Below are positions 16,758 through 26,462 of a stretch of DNA of 64,000 nucleotides, piece by piece. The stretch spans positions 237,943-301,942 of the forward strand of contig NZ_JMIP02000014.1 of the NCBI RefSeq assembly GCF_000691505.1, given 5' to 3'. The DNA comes from Halostagnicola sp. A56 (GTDB taxonomy: Archaea; Halobacteriota; Halobacteria; Halobacteriales; Natrialbaceae). The stretch's first letter is position 1, and every line of letters starts with the position of its first letter. The position numbers were made by a program, and so were the translations under genes. The notes beneath the pieces were generated by a model, which worked only from the letters and a program-made list of their open reading frames with translations, ran no database searches and was not told the origin of the DNA.

Positions 16758-18359
16758 ATGTCTGCTGACGACGAGTCGGCCGACGGAGCGAGACCCGGTG
16801 CAGCCGCCGTCCACATGGACGGAATCACGAAGCGGTTTCCTGGCGTCGTCGCGAACGACGACATCGATTTCGCCGTCGATCGGGGGACCGTCCACGCCCT
16901 CGTCGGCGAGAACGGAGCCGGCAAGACGACGCTGATGAACGTACTGTACGGGTTGTACGAACCGACCGAGGGATCCGTACGCATCGACGGCGTCCGCCAC
17001 GAGTTCGACGGGCCCAGCGACGCGATGGACGCTGGTATCGGCATGATTCACCAGCACTTCATGCTCGTGGATACGATGACCGTCGCCGAGAACGTCGTGC
17101 TGGGAAACGAACCCACGAAATGGGGCGGATTCGCGACCGATCGTGCACAAGCCATCGAGGAGACCAAAGCCCTCGCAGAGCGGTACGGCTTCGACCTCGA
17201 CCCGACCGCACAGATCGACGAGATCAGCATCGGCGAACAACAGCGCGTCGAGATCCTCAAGGCGCTCTACCGCGGCGCCGAGATTCTGATCCTCGACGAA
17301 CCGACGGCGGTGCTCACCCCACAGGAGGTCGAGGGCCTGTTCGACATCCTCGAGGAGTTGATCGCCGAGGGGAAGACGATAATCTTCATCACGCACAAAC
17401 TCGGCGAGGCGCTCGAAGCGGCCGACGAGATTAGCGTTTTGCGCGACGGAAAACTCGTGGGAACCGTCTCGTCGGCAGCGGCCTCCCAGGAAGAACTCGC
17501 GCGGATGATGGTCGGGCGAGACGTGCTACTCGACCTCGAGAAACCAGCGGCTCAACGCGGCGACCCGATCCTCGAAGTCGAGGAAATGAGCGTCGAGGAC
17601 GACCGCGGTGTGACGGCGGTTTCGGACGTCGACTTCGCCGTCCACGAGGGCGAGGTGTTCGGGATCGCCGGAGTCGACGGAAACGGACAGTCCGAACTCA
17701 TCGAAGCGATCACGGGACTGCACCAGCCCTCGAGCGGGACGATCACGTTCGACGGCTCGCAGATTACCACCGCCTCGCGCAGCGACCGAATCGGGATGGG
17801 AATGGCTTACATCGCGGAGGACAGACAAAAGCGCAGCCTCGTCATGGACTACGATCTCAGGCGAAACGGGCTGCTCGGCTGTCAACGCCTGCCCGAATTC
17901 TCGAACGGGTTTCGAATCGACTGGGAGAGCACCGAGGAGTACGTCGACGACGTGATCGACGAATACGACGTCCGGCCGCCGGACCCCAGCGCGGACGCAC
18001 ACTCGTTCTCGGGCGGCAACCAGCAGAAGTTCATCGTCGGCCGCGAGTTCGAGCGTGACCCCTCGCTGGTGGTCGCGTCCCAACCGACTCGCGGCGTTGA
18101 CATCGGCAGCATCGAGTTCATCCACGACCGACTGCTCGACCTTCGGGCGGACGGGACGGCGATCTTGCTGGTGTCCTCGAAACTCGACGAAGTGAGACAG
18201 CTCTCTGATCGACTCGCGGTGATGCACGACGGCGAAATCGTGGCTGTCGTCGATCCCGACGCGGTCAGCGAAGAGGAACTCGGCCTCCTGATGGCCGGCG
18301 AGCAGCCCGCCGGGATCACCGCCGAGAGCGCGCGCGTTCGAGGAGGAGAGTCCGCATGA
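16758..18359 (+). CDS. ABC transporter ATPase with two nucleotide-binding domains
   Basis: The 533-residue protein is the energy subunit of the BMP-type nucleoside importer, related to bacterial NupO/YufO and sugar ATPases such as RbsA. The first domain has Walker A GENGAGKTTL, signature ISIGEQQRVEIL and Walker B ILILDEPTAVL. The second has a degenerate P-loop GVDGNGQSELIEAI, signature FSGGNQQKFIVGREF and VVASQPTRGVD in place of the usual DEPTRG acid pair, as is typical for this class, so hydrolysis is likely asymmetric. The stop overlaps the first permease start by four bases (ATGA). Confidence 0.93.
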   Translation: MSADDESADGARPGAAAVHMDGITKRFPGVVANDDIDFAVDRGTVHALVGENGAGKTTLMNVLYGLYEPTEGSVRIDGVRHEFDGPSDAMDAGIGMIHQHFMLVDTMTVAENVVLGNEPTKWGGFATDRAQAIEETKALAERYGFDLDPTAQIDEISIGEQQRVEILKALYRGAEILILDEPTAVLTPQEVEGLFDILEELIAEGKTIIFITHKLGEALEAADEISVLRDGKLVGTVSSAAASQEELARMMVGRDVLLDLEKPAAQRGDPILEVEEMSVEDDRGVTAVSDVDFAVHEGEVFGIAGVDGNGQSELIEAITGLHQPSSGTITFDGSQITTASRSDRIGMGMAYIAEDRQKRSLVMDYDLRRNGLLGCQRLPEFSNGFRIDWESTEEYVDDVIDEYDVRPPDPSADAHSFSGGNQQKFIVGREFERDPSLVVASQPTRGVDIGSIEFIHDRLLDLRADGTAILLVSSKLDEVRQLSDRLAVMHDGEIVAVVDPDAVSEEELGLLMAGEQPAGITAESARVRGGESA

Positions 18360-19546
18360 GCGGGCTTCGTGATCGGCTCGCCGGGACGCTCGATCGACTC
18401 GTCGACGCCTCGCCGCTCGAGCGCCTTCTCATCAGCGTCGCGTCGCTGGTTTTCGCGCTCGTACTCGGCGCAGTGTTGATTTTCGTCTCCGGGTTCGTCG
18501 CCACCTGTAACAGCCCCGTCGTCTTCATTCCGGGGGTCGGATACGGCTGTTACAATCCGATCGAGGTGTATTCGACGATGCTCCAGGGCGCGTTCGGCTC
18601 CCCGATCAGCCTCGGACAGACCTTACAGGAAACGACGCTGCTACTGTTTACCGGCCTCTCGGTCGCCGTGGCGTTCCGGGCCGGCCTGTTCAACATCGGG
18701 ACGCAGGGACAGATGGTACTGGGCGCGCTGGCGACCGCCGTGACCGTTCTCTGGCTCGGTCCGTTCGTTCCCAACAACGCGATCGGAACGATCGTCGTGA
18801 TTCCGGCCGGCATCGCCGCGGGCGCTGTCGTCGGCGGCTTCTGGGGGATGATTCCCGGCGTGATGAAAGCCTACGCGGACGCACACGAGGTGATCACGAC
18901 GATCATGCTCAACTTCATCGCGACCGCCATCGCGTTCTATCTCGTCAACAACCACGTCGGTGACCCCTCGTCCGACTCGGTCCTGACCGAGACGATTCCG
19001 GCGGTTGCGCAGTTCCCTGCGGCTATCGACGGCTCGCGCTTCTCTTTCTTCGCGCTCGGCGCCGGACTCCTTGTCGCGATCGGGATCACGCTCCTGTACA
19101 CGCAGACCGTGATAGGGTACGAACTACGCACGAGCGGAATACAGGAGACTGCGGCCGAGTACAGCGGCGTCAACGCCGAACGAAACATCGTGACGAGCAT
19201 GACGCTCTCGGGCGCGCTCGGCGGCGTCGCCGGCGCGATGTACGTCATGATGGCCCAGTACCGCTGGCAAACCGGTATCCCGTCGCTCGGTTTCGACGGC
19301 ATCGCGGTCTCGATCCTCGCCGGAAACAATCCGATCGGTATCATTCCGACGTCGCTCCTGTTCGGGACGCTCAAAAGCGGGAGCCTCGCGATCAATCTCT
19401 CGCTCGGCGTGCCGACCGAACTCGTCGAGGTCATACAGGGCCTGATCATCCTCTTCATCGCGATGCCCGAGTTCTTCCGACTGATCGGAAAACGATCCGG
19501 CTTCGGCTCCGACACCCCCGCAACCAGCGGAGGTGAGCAAGCGTGA
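18356..19546 (+). CDS. ABC transporter permease (NupP/YufP-like)
   Basis: The 396-residue integral membrane protein has about ten hydrophobic segments, including LLISVASLVFALVLGAVLIF near the N-terminus and the BPD_transp_2 region AGLFNIGTQGQMVLGALA. A cysteine pair flanks a periplasm-facing loop (VATCNSPVVF...GYGCYNP). With the ATPase and second permease it forms the channel of the nucleoside importer. It overlaps both neighbours by four bases (ATGA upstream, GTGA downstream), indicating one translational unit. Confidence 0.92.
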   Translation: MSGLRDRLAGTLDRLVDASPLERLLISVASLVFALVLGAVLIFVSGFVATCNSPVVFIPGVGYGCYNPIEVYSTMLQGAFGSPISLGQTLQETTLLLFTGLSVAVAFRAGLFNIGTQGQMVLGALATAVTVLWLGPFVPNNAIGTIVVIPAGIAAGAVVGGFWGMIPGVMKAYADAHEVITTIMLNFIATAIAFYLVNNHVGDPSSDSVLTETIPAVAQFPAAIDGSRFSFFALGAGLLVAIGITLLYTQTVIGYELRTSGIQETAAEYSGVNAERNIVTSMTLSGALGGVAGAMYVMMAQYRWQTGIPSLGFDGIAVSILAGNNPIGIIPTSLLFGTLKSGSLAINLSLGVPTELVEVIQGLIILFIAMPEFFRLIGKRSGFGSDTPATSGGEQA

Positions 19547-20574
19547 ACGTCTCGAGCGTCTCGGTCTCCAGACAGGAAATGCTGTACGCCGGGGCCGGTC
19601 TCGCCGTCGTGGCCGTGGCCTGTCTCTGGCTTTTCGGGCCGGTGGACGCGTCGTCGATAGCGATGGCGTTGCGGTTTACGGTCCCGATCGGGTTCGCCGC
19701 GCTGGGCGGAATCTTCTCCGAAAAAGCGGGTATCATCAACATCGGTCTCGAGGGACTGCTCATCATCGGCGCGTTCAGCGCGGTCGCGAGCATGTACGCG
19801 CTGTCGCTGACGCCGATCGGCGCGAACGTCTGGCTGGCGTTCGGGTTCGCGATCGTCGCCAGCGCGGTGGTCGCGCTCCTGTTCGCGATCGCCTGCATCG
19901 AATTCAAGGCCGATCAGGTCATCGCGGGGCTCGCGGTCTGGCTGATCGCGCTCGGATTCGCCCCGTTCGCGAGCACCATCGTCTGGGGCCAAGTGAACAG
20001 TCCCAGCGTCGACGGGTTCTCAAAATGGGCGATTCCGGGTCTCGCAGATCTCCCCGTTTTCGGGGACATATTCGTGATGCGGCCGCCCGTCATGTTGCTC
20101 ATCGTAGCGGGCCCGCTCACGTGGTACGTCCTCAATCGAACGCGATTCGGGCTGTGGATCGAAGCGAGCGGCGAAGACCCGAAAGCGCTCGATACGGCGG
20201 GCGTCGACGTGCAACTGGTTCGGTACGTCGGAACCGTTCTCTCCGGCGTGTACTGCGGGATCGGCGGCGCTGCACTGGCTCTCAGAGTCGGCCAATTCAC
20301 CGGCGGCGGCGAAACGATGGTGAACGGACGCGGCTTCATCGGCCTCACCGCGTACCTGATCGGCAACTACAATCCGATCGGCGCCTTCTTCGCGTCGTTC
20401 CTGTTCGGCGGCCTCGAGGTGATCCAGCTCAGTATTCAACGGACCTCTGACATCGGAATTCCCACGAGACTGGTCGGAGTGCTCCCCTACGTGATCGTAC
20501 TCGTCGTGCTCGTCTTCGTCGGAAAGACCCAGATGCCCTCGTCCGCCGGGGACCACTACGAGTCGGACGACTGA
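19543..20574 (+). CDS. ABC transporter permease (NupQ/YufQ-like)
   Basis: The 343-residue membrane protein starts with GTG inside the preceding stop (GTGA). It has the BPD_transp_2 pattern GGIFSEKAGIINIGLEGLLIIGAF and GADQVIAGLAVWL-type motifs (here FKADQVIAGLAVWLIAL), and about nine transmembrane helices. It pairs with the other permease as a heterodimer. In related operons a nucleoside-processing gene such as cytidine deaminase often follows; here the next gene is an unrelated acetyltransferase on the other strand, so the operon ends. Confidence 0.92.
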   Translation: MNVSSVSVSRQEMLYAGAGLAVVAVACLWLFGPVDASSIAMALRFTVPIGFAALGGIFSEKAGIINIGLEGLLIIGAFSAVASMYALSLTPIGANVWLAFGFAIVASAVVALLFAIACIEFKADQVIAGLAVWLIALGFAPFASTIVWGQVNSPSVDGFSKWAIPGLADLPVFGDIFVMRPPVMLLIVAGPLTWYVLNRTRFGLWIEASGEDPKALDTAGVDVQLVRYVGTVLSGVYCGIGGAALALRVGQFTGGGETMVNGRGFIGLTAYLIGNYNPIGAFFASFLFGGLEVIQLSIQRTSDIGIPTRLVGVLPYVIVLVVLVFVGKTQMPSSAGDHYESDD

Positions 20575-20709
20575 TTCGGCTCCGTCCTGGTGTCCGTTCG
20601 AGGCGGATTCGGTCTCGAACGGTTCGACTCGAGCACGAGATCGTTTTCTACACGGATTCTGACAGTTCTGCTCGAGCGACGACGATATCCGTATCGCTCC
20701 GAAGCCGGC

Positions 20710-21936
20710 TCAGAAGTGCTCCCGGAGATAGACCTCGGTTTCGGGAAAGAGCGACTCGAGCACTTCGAGTTCGTTCGCAGACTCCGCTCGAAGCCGCCCG
20801 ACCCGCTCGAGGTCGGCGGCAGACCGAGTTCCGACCAGCAGTTGCGAGAGCGCGCCCACATCGAGTTCGACGGTGGCTTCGCCGACGGTTCGTTCGCAGG
20901 TCGCTTCTCCGCTCGAGACCTCGAGGGAGAAGGTCCCGTCGTTCCACTCGATAAGCGGGTCCGAGACGGAGAGCGTCAGTCGACGGGGTCGCTCGGATAC
21001 GCCTGCGTCCGGATACGCGACGCTCGAGAGCGCCGACTCGACGTCGACGATTCGGACCATCGGCCCGGTTTCGACGGTACAGTCGACCGCCTCCGGGTTC
21101 GGCGTCAGATCGAGCAGCGAGGAATCGGTCGGTCCGGGGAGTTCGACGGCGTCGACTTGCGAATCGTGCGTGTGACAGAACGAAAGCAGGGAAAGGTAGG
21201 CATCGTGGTCGTCCGCAGCGAGTTCCTGTACGGACATCGTTCGAGAGCCTTGTTCCTCGCCGTCGACCGTGTACACGAGGTATCCAGCGGGTGAGCCGTC
21301 GCGCTCGAGGACGTAGACGAACGGATCCGGACCGTCGTTCGAGAGCACGCGGTGGCGCCACCACGCCTCGTCGCGTTCGATCGAGAGGGCGTACTCGCTC
21401 GCGTGTCGCTGGTACACGTCATCGAGTGCGTCGTACGAGTCGGAACTGACGGCAACGAACTCCGGGTCGTCGACCGCCGCAGTCGCGAACGCGAGCGCGT
21501 TCGGTGGACACGCGTAGCGCACGCGCTTGTTGGCTGTCTCCCAGCCGTATTTCCGGTAGAAATCGTACTGAAACGGCCAAAGGACCGATAGGATCCGATT
21601 CCGCTCGCGGTACTCCTCGAGCGAGCGCTCGAGCAGCATCCGGACCATGCCCTTTCGACGCGATTCCGGGGGTGACGCGACCGACGCGAGTCCGGCGACC
21701 GGGTGCGGTTCACCGCGGACGGTCGCCTCGAGCCAGTATTGCCGGCAGACGACGCTCGGCTTGCCGTCGCGGTCGCCACCCTCGTAGAGGCCGCGCGGCG
21801 ATCCGAGGGACAACCGCGGCGTCTCGTGCTCGTCCGGATCGTACGCTATCGGTCCCCGTTGCGGGGCGAACGCGTAGTTCGTGTACTCGAAAAAGGTCTC
21901 CATTCCGTCCTCCGGCAGGGGACGATACTCGGCCAT
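20710..21936 (-). CDS. Eis-like GNAT acetyltransferase
   Basis: The 408-residue protein matches the Eis family architecture: an N-terminal GNAT domain with VAGLASVASPPESRRKGMVRMLLERSL (acetyl-CoA loop RRKG), a second GNAT-like domain (YRKYGWETANKRVRYACPP onward) and a C-terminal sterol-carrier-like domain ending LREHF, the conserved C-terminal carboxylate region. Eis enzymes acetylate amines on small molecules or peptides; the haloarchaeal substrate is unknown. The start MAEYRPL at 21936 is chosen over an upstream in-frame ATG at 21963. It is a single gene, convergent with the transporter operon. Confidence 0.85.
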   Translation of the reverse strand: MAEYRPLPEDGMETFFEYTNYAFAPQRGPIAYDPDEHETPRLSLGSPRGLYEGGDRDGKPSVVCRQYWLEATVRGEPHPVAGLASVASPPESRRKGMVRMLLERSLEEYRERNRILSVLWPFQYDFYRKYGWETANKRVRYACPPNALAFATAAVDDPEFVAVSSDSYDALDDVYQRHASEYALSIERDEAWWRHRVLSNDGPDPFVYVLERDGSPAGYLVYTVDGEEQGSRTMSVQELAADDHDAYLSLLSFCHTHDSQVDAVELPGPTDSSLLDLTPNPEAVDCTVETGPMVRIVDVESALSSVAYPDAGVSERPRRLTLSVSDPLIEWNDGTFSLEVSSGEATCERTVGEATVELDVGALSQLLVGTRSAADLERVGRLRAESANELEVLESLFPETEVYLREHF

Positions 21937-21987
21937 ACTCCCGCGAACGGATCGAACGCGCAATAACGTGGCGACTTGCCGGGTTTG

Positions 21988-23169
21988 CTACGGATCGGCG
22001 CTGCTCGCGATCGGCTCGTGTTCCTCGAGGAACGCCTCGATCCGATTCAGCGCCTCCTTCAGGTCCTCGAGTCCCGTCGCGTAGGATACTCGGAGGTGAC
22101 CCGCAGCACCTTCGCCGAACACGTCGCCCGGAACGGCCGCGACGCCCTGTTCCTCAAGCAGCGTCTCGGCGAACTCCTCCGAACTCCAGCCAGACGGCAC
22201 CTCGGGGAAGACGTAGAACGCGCCCTTGGCTTCGAAACAGGGCATGCCGATCTCACGGAAGCGCGAGAGGACGAATCGTCGCCGCCGGTCGTACTGCTCG
22301 ACCATCTCCCGCACGTCGTCCGCGCAGGTGTCGAGCGCCTCGAGGGCGGCGTACTGGGGCGTCGTCGGCGCCGAAAGCATCGTGTACTGGTGGATCCGGT
22401 TCATCGCGCCGATCGTCTCGGCGGGACCGAGCGCGTAGCCCAGTCGAAGCCCCGTCATCGCGTGGGCCTTCGAGAACCCGTTGAAGACGATGGTCCGCTC
22501 GCGCATCCCCTCGAGAGTGGCGATCGAGGTGTGTTCTCCGTCGTAGGTCAACTCGGCGTAGATCTCGTCGGCAAGCACCGTCAGGTCGTTTTCTCGCGCG
22601 AAGGCCGCGACCGGCTCGAGGTCCTCGCGCGTCATGATCGCTCCCGTCGGATTGTTGGGATAACAGATGACGAGCACGTCCGCGTCGGCCGCCCCGGCGG
22701 CCTCGAGTTGGGAGACGGTGAGCCGGAAGTCGTCTTCCTCGCGGGTCGGAACCGGGAGCACCTCGCCGCCGGCGAAGATCACGCCAGGCTCGTAGGAGAT
22801 GTACGACGGCTGGGCGATCGCCACCGTGTCGCCGGGATCGACGACGGCCCGAAACGCCAGATCGACCGCCTCGCTCGCGCCGGCCGTCACGAGTATCTCC
22901 TCGTCTGCGCCGTACTCGAGGTCGAAGCGATCGTCGACGTACCCTGAGATGGCTTCGCGAAGCTCGCGTTTCCCCCGATTCGCGGTGTAGGAGGTTTTCC
23001 CCTGCTCGAGGGAGGCGATCGCGGCGTCTCGGGCGGCCCACGGGGTCGAGAAGTCTGGTTCGCCGACGCCGAGTGAGATGACGTCGTCGCGCTCTTCTGC
23101 GATCTCGAAAAAGCGGCGGATCCCGGAGGGGCCCACCGACTCGACGCGTTCGGATAGGTCGATCGTCAT
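21988..23169 (-). CDS. PLP-dependent class I/II aminotransferase
   Basis: The 393-residue enzyme has fold-type I signatures: VISLGVGEPDFSTP near the start, TAGASEAVDLAFRA, CYPNNPTGAIMTRED, DEIYAELTYDG and the PLP lysine in FNGFSKAHAMTGLRLGY. It is of the aspartate/aromatic aminotransferase AT-I group; the exact amino acid cannot be assigned. It overlaps the upstream Lrp-type regulator gene by four bases (ATGA), so the regulator is co-transcribed and probably governs it in response to an amino acid. Confidence 0.92.
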   Translation of the reverse strand: MTIDLSERVESVGPSGIRRFFEIAEERDDVISLGVGEPDFSTPWAARDAAIASLEQGKTSYTANRGKRELREAISGYVDDRFDLEYGADEEILVTAGASEAVDLAFRAVVDPGDTVAIAQPSYISYEPGVIFAGGEVLPVPTREEDDFRLTVSQLEAAGAADADVLVICYPNNPTGAIMTREDLEPVAAFARENDLTVLADEIYAELTYDGEHTSIATLEGMRERTIVFNGFSKAHAMTGLRLGYALGPAETIGAMNRIHQYTMLSAPTTPQYAALEALDTCADDVREMVEQYDRRRRFVLSRFREIGMPCFEAKGAFYVFPEVPSGWSSEEFAETLLEEQGVAAVPGDVFGEGAAGHLRVSYATGLEDLKEALNRIEAFLEEHEPIASSADP

Positions 23170-23651
23170 GGGGACACAGACAGCCGGTCGTCGTCGTCGC
23201 CGTCGCCGAGTTCGATCCCGTTTTCCTTGTAGGAGGTCATCACGTAGTGGGTGACCGTCTGGGTGATCTCGGGGACGGGCGCGACCTTCTCGCTGATGAA
23301 CTGAGACACCTCGCGGATCGAGTCGCCCTCGACTTCCATGTCGAAGTCGTAGTCGCCGCTGACCAGTCGCAGGGCCGTCACCTGCGGGAATCGCGCGAGC
23401 CGTTCCGCGATGTCGCCGTAGCCCGTCTCCCGGTCGAGCATGACGTTCAACTCGACTTCCGCGCGGACCCGTTCGTCCTCGAGTTCGTCCCAGTCGACGA
23501 CGGGCTGGTAGCCACAAATTACGCCCGCCTCCTCGAGCGATTCGATCGTCGCCTCGACCGCCGACTCCTCGAGGTCGGTCATTCGCGCGATATCCGCGGT
23601 ACTGTATCGCGCGTTCTCACGGAGCAACTCGAGAACTTCGCGTTCGCTCAT
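23166..23651 (-). CDS. Lrp/AsnC-family transcriptional regulator
   Basis: The 161-residue protein has an N-terminal winged helix (LELLRENARYSTADIARMTDLEESAVEATIESLEEAG, about residues 6-42) and a C-terminal RAM effector domain (VRAEVELNVMLDRETGYG, LRLVSGDYDFDMEVEGDS). These regulators form dimers and higher oligomers and bind amino acids. The overlap with the aminotransferase gene indicates a local regulator of that gene and possibly of itself. The promoter is in the short gap 23652-23751. Confidence 0.93.
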   Translation of the reverse strand: MSEREVLELLRENARYSTADIARMTDLEESAVEATIESLEEAGVICGYQPVVDWDELEDERVRAEVELNVMLDRETGYGDIAERLARFPQVTALRLVSGDYDFDMEVEGDSIREVSQFISEKVAPVPEITQTVTHYVMTSYKENGIELGDGDDDDRLSVSP

Positions 23652-23751
23652 ACGGACGGATGCGCGAGCGCGAGTAAATTTCTTCCGGACTCGTGTCGGT
23701 GGTTCACATACACGGACGGCTCGACGTGTTCCGGACCCGACCCACCCGCGC

Positions 23752-24357
23752 TCAGCGGTAGTTCTTGAACAAAATTGCTCGCACGTCGTCTTTGGTCTGG
23801 ACGTCCTCGGTCGACCCGTCCGGCAGTTCGACGCTGTAGCGGTGGTCGCCGGAATCTGACTCCTCCCACTTGTCGTCGTGGGTCTCGAGCAGACTCATCA
23901 TCTCGTCTAGCATCTCGTCGTCGTCGGCCGCGCCGTCGCCCTCGTCGGATTCATCGTCGTTTTCGTCGATCTCGTCGTCGTCCGATTCGGCGTCGTCTCC
24001 GTCCGCCGATTCGTCGTCCTCGGCGTCCGGTCCGGCGTCGTCTTCACCGTCCGATTCGCCGTCTCCTCCATCGGATTCAGCGCCGTCGCCGTCCGCTTCG
24101 GCGTCGGCATCGCTCTCGTCGTAGGAGACTTCCTCGAGCCGGTCGCCCTCGCTGGCGTCCTCGAGTGGATCCGCCGAGACGTCCGCCGCGTCGAACTCGC
24201 CCTCGATCTCGAGGTCGCCGTCGAGATTGTCGATCAGAAACTGGACGGCGTCTTTCTCGCGAACGTGACCGTATTTCCCGACGACCTGTTCGGATATTTC
24301 CTCGCGGAGGTGCTGTACGAAGGCGTACTGTTCGTCGGTGACCTCGAGTGACTTCAT
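23752..24357 (-). CDS. Acidic hypothetical protein with conserved ends
   Basis: The 201-residue protein has a conserved-looking N-terminal 45 residues (MKSLEVTDEQYAFVQHLREE, which resembles a helical DNA- or protein-binding segment), a 95-residue low-complexity middle made almost only of Asp, Glu, Ser, Gly and Ala, and a C-terminal 40 residues with SGDHRYSVELPDGSTEDVQT and RAILFKNYR. The disordered acidic middle suggests a linker between two small domains. I do not recognise a function. The ATG at 24357 is chosen because upstream codons are not acidic. It follows the regulator gene's upstream gap and is transcribed alone. Confidence 0.75.
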   Translation of the reverse strand: MKSLEVTDEQYAFVQHLREEISEQVVGKYGHVREKDAVQFLIDNLDGDLEIEGEFDAADVSADPLEDASEGDRLEEVSYDESDADAEADGDGAESDGGDGESDGEDDAGPDAEDDESADGDDAESDDDEIDENDDESDEGDGAADDDEMLDEMMSLLETHDDKWEESDSGDHRYSVELPDGSTEDVQTKDDVRAILFKNYR

Positions 24358-24498
24358 ACGTCGTGAATGTCGTGGGGGATACAAATATGTGAGTCGTCGT
24401 CAACAGGCATCCGTTCGAAACCGCGGCGGCACGCCCCGGTCGCAGATGCGAATCCCCCAGGAGTTCCACGGAGGCGATGCGCCCGTGGTCGATCCCGC

Positions 24499-25635
24499 TC
24501 ACCGACCGAGCGATTCCCGTCGCTCGGTTAGTCCCGCAGGAGGGTCCTGATAGAAGAAGTTCGGTTTCTCGACGGTGTTATCGTAGTCGTTCTCGAACAC
24601 GTGCGTCGTCGCCGGACTCATCGGTGGCAACAACCACGATCGATCGCCAGTCACGGCCCGTCCGGCCGCGGCTTCGTTTTCCTCGAACCGCTCGAACTGG
24701 TCGGTCACTGTGTGGTGATCGACGATCTGGACACCGTCTTCGGCGAAGGAGTGTAACACCGCGCGGTTCAACTCGACTAACGTCTCGTCTTTCCAGAGGG
24801 TCCGGTCGTTGCGCGTATCGAGCCCGAGCCGCTCGGCGACGGCCGGCAGCATATCGTAGCGATCGCGGTCCGCGAGATTTCGCGCTCCGATCTCCGTCGA
24901 CACGTACCAGCCGCTGAACGGGGCGGCCGTGTAGTGTATGCCGCCAATTTCCAAGCGCATGTTCGTGACGACGGGGACGTCGTACCACTTGAGGCCGAGA
25001 TCCTCGAACCACTCGTACTCGGGGTGGCGAAGTCGCACCTCGCCGACGACCGACTCGGGAACCTCGAACAGCTCCGGTTGCTCGTCTCGAACCTGTATCA
25101 CGTGGGGCAAAATGTCGAATCGAGTTCCTTCGCCCTCCCAGCCGCGCGATTGGCAGTACTCGGTCAGCTCGATTTCGTCGGGATCGCCGACGATGCCATC
25201 TTCCGTTCGATATCCGGCGTACCGTAACAGTTCGTAGTTCCAGAGCCTGACCTGGTGTTCCCCGTCGATCATCGGTTTGAACACCGTGATCAGCGGTCTG
25301 ATGTTGCCCCCATTGCGCGCCCGCTCGAGGTGTCTACAACAGGCCTCGTGTACCGCTCGAGCCGTCCCACAATCGCGCGCGTCGGCGACGTTCAGCTGCT
25401 GCCAGAACAGGCGGCCCACACAGCGGTTGCTGTTGCGCCAGGCCATCTTCGCGCCGTGCTCGAGCTCGAAAGACGTGTGCTCGTACCGGCCTCGCCGCTC
25501 GATCTCATCGGCTATCTCGTCGAGTCGGTCCTCGATCTCGGACTCGCGGCCGAGTTCTGCGTAACACGCACGGACGAAGGCATCGGCCTCCGCGTAGAGC
25601 GCTCGCGGAGAGTACTCAGTGGGGGACGCATGCAT
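24499..25635 (-). CDS. nos: Nitric oxide synthase oxygenase
   Basis: The 378-residue protein is a complete NOS oxygenase domain without reductase, as in bacteria. The heme-thiolate segment AWRNSNRCVGRLFW contains Cys72; the arginine-binding and pterin region is present (FVDVPVVTNMRLEIGG-type, here YDVPVVTNMRLEIGGIHY, and PFSGWYVSTEIGARNLAD with the conserved Glu). The product NO and citrulline come from arginine, using electrons from an unlinked reductase. NOS is rare but known in haloarchaea. It stands alone and divergent from a run of redoxin genes. Confidence 0.95.
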   Translation of the reverse strand: MHASPTEYSPRALYAEADAFVRACYAELGRESEIEDRLDEIADEIERRGRYEHTSFELEHGAKMAWRNSNRCVGRLFWQQLNVADARDCGTARAVHEACCRHLERARNGGNIRPLITVFKPMIDGEHQVRLWNYELLRYAGYRTEDGIVGDPDEIELTEYCQSRGWEGEGTRFDILPHVIQVRDEQPELFEVPESVVGEVRLRHPEYEWFEDLGLKWYDVPVVTNMRLEIGGIHYTAAPFSGWYVSTEIGARNLADRDRYDMLPAVAERLGLDTRNDRTLWKDETLVELNRAVLHSFAEDGVQIVDHHTVTDQFERFEENEAAAGRAVTGDRSWLLPPMSPATTHVFENDYDNTVEKPNFFYQDPPAGLTERRESLGR

Positions 25636-25841
25636 ACAGAAACGTGACCGAGTTCGGGTTTACACTTGGCGACTGCGGTGAATTCCTTCGAAGGGTTCCT
25701 CGAGGCGTTCGGCCTCCTTCGCCTGCAGACGACTTCGCAGGGTCACTATCAGCGAGTAGCTCGGTGATTTCAACCTGTCGACCCAACCCGCAGAAGCGAC
25801 GAACCCGACGCTTAAGGCCCGACGAGTAATACCCTCCGGAT

Positions 25842-26405
25842 ATGGTCCTGAAAGAATCCGAGACCGAACTGGACGAAGGCGACACCGCCCCGTCGTTCGA
25901 ACTCGAGGGAGCCGACGGCGGGACGTACTCGCTCGAGTCCTTCGCCGACAACGAGGCGCTGTTGGTCGTCTTTACGTGCAACCACTGTCCGTACGCCCAG
26001 GCCAAGTTCGACCTGTTGAACGAACTGGCCGCCGAGTACGACGACGTCGCCGTCGTCGGCATCAACCCGAACGACGCCGAGGAGTACCCCGAGGATTCAC
26101 TCGAGAAGATGCGCGAGTACGCGGGCGAGGGGCCGATCGACTTCGACGCCTACCTGCGGGACGAGAGCCAGTCGGTGGCCGAGGCCTACGGCGCGGTCTG
26201 TACCCCCGATCCGTTCCTGTTCGAGAATCGGGACGGCGAGTTCCGCCTCGCCTATCAGGGGCGACTCGACGACGCGTTGAACCCCGAGGACGAACCGACC
26301 AGATTCCAGATCCGCGAGGCGATCGACGCCGTACTTGCCGGCGAGTCCGTCGACCTCGAGTGGAAGCCCTCGCAGGGCTGTTCGATCAAGTGGATCGAAC
26401 AGTAA
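25842..26405 (+). CDS. Redoxin/thioredoxin-family protein
   Basis: The 187-residue protein has an AhpC/TSA-type fold: APSFELEGADGGTYSLESF, then VVFTCNHCPYAQAKFDLL with CNHCPYA in the position of the peroxidatic or CxxC site, the strand VAVVGINPNDAEEYPEDS, and a conserved C-terminal SQGCSIKW. The single-cysteine CPYA centre with a resolving cysteine in the last 10 residues suggests a thiol peroxidase-like or TlpA-like role. A TATA-like CTTAAG near 25813 lies about 28 bases before the start. It is followed 57 bases later by another thioredoxin-fold gene. Confidence 0.85.
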   Translation: MVLKESETELDEGDTAPSFELEGADGGTYSLESFADNEALLVVFTCNHCPYAQAKFDLLNELAAEYDDVAVVGINPNDAEEYPEDSLEKMREYAGEGPIDFDAYLRDESQSVAEAYGAVCTPDPFLFENRDGEFRLAYQGRLDDALNPEDEPTRFQIREAIDAVLAGESVDLEWKPSQGCSIKWIEQ

Positions 26406-26462
26406 CTGGAAACGCCTGCCAGAAACACGGCGGTTAAGCGTCCCGATCCACAACGTGTGCCC

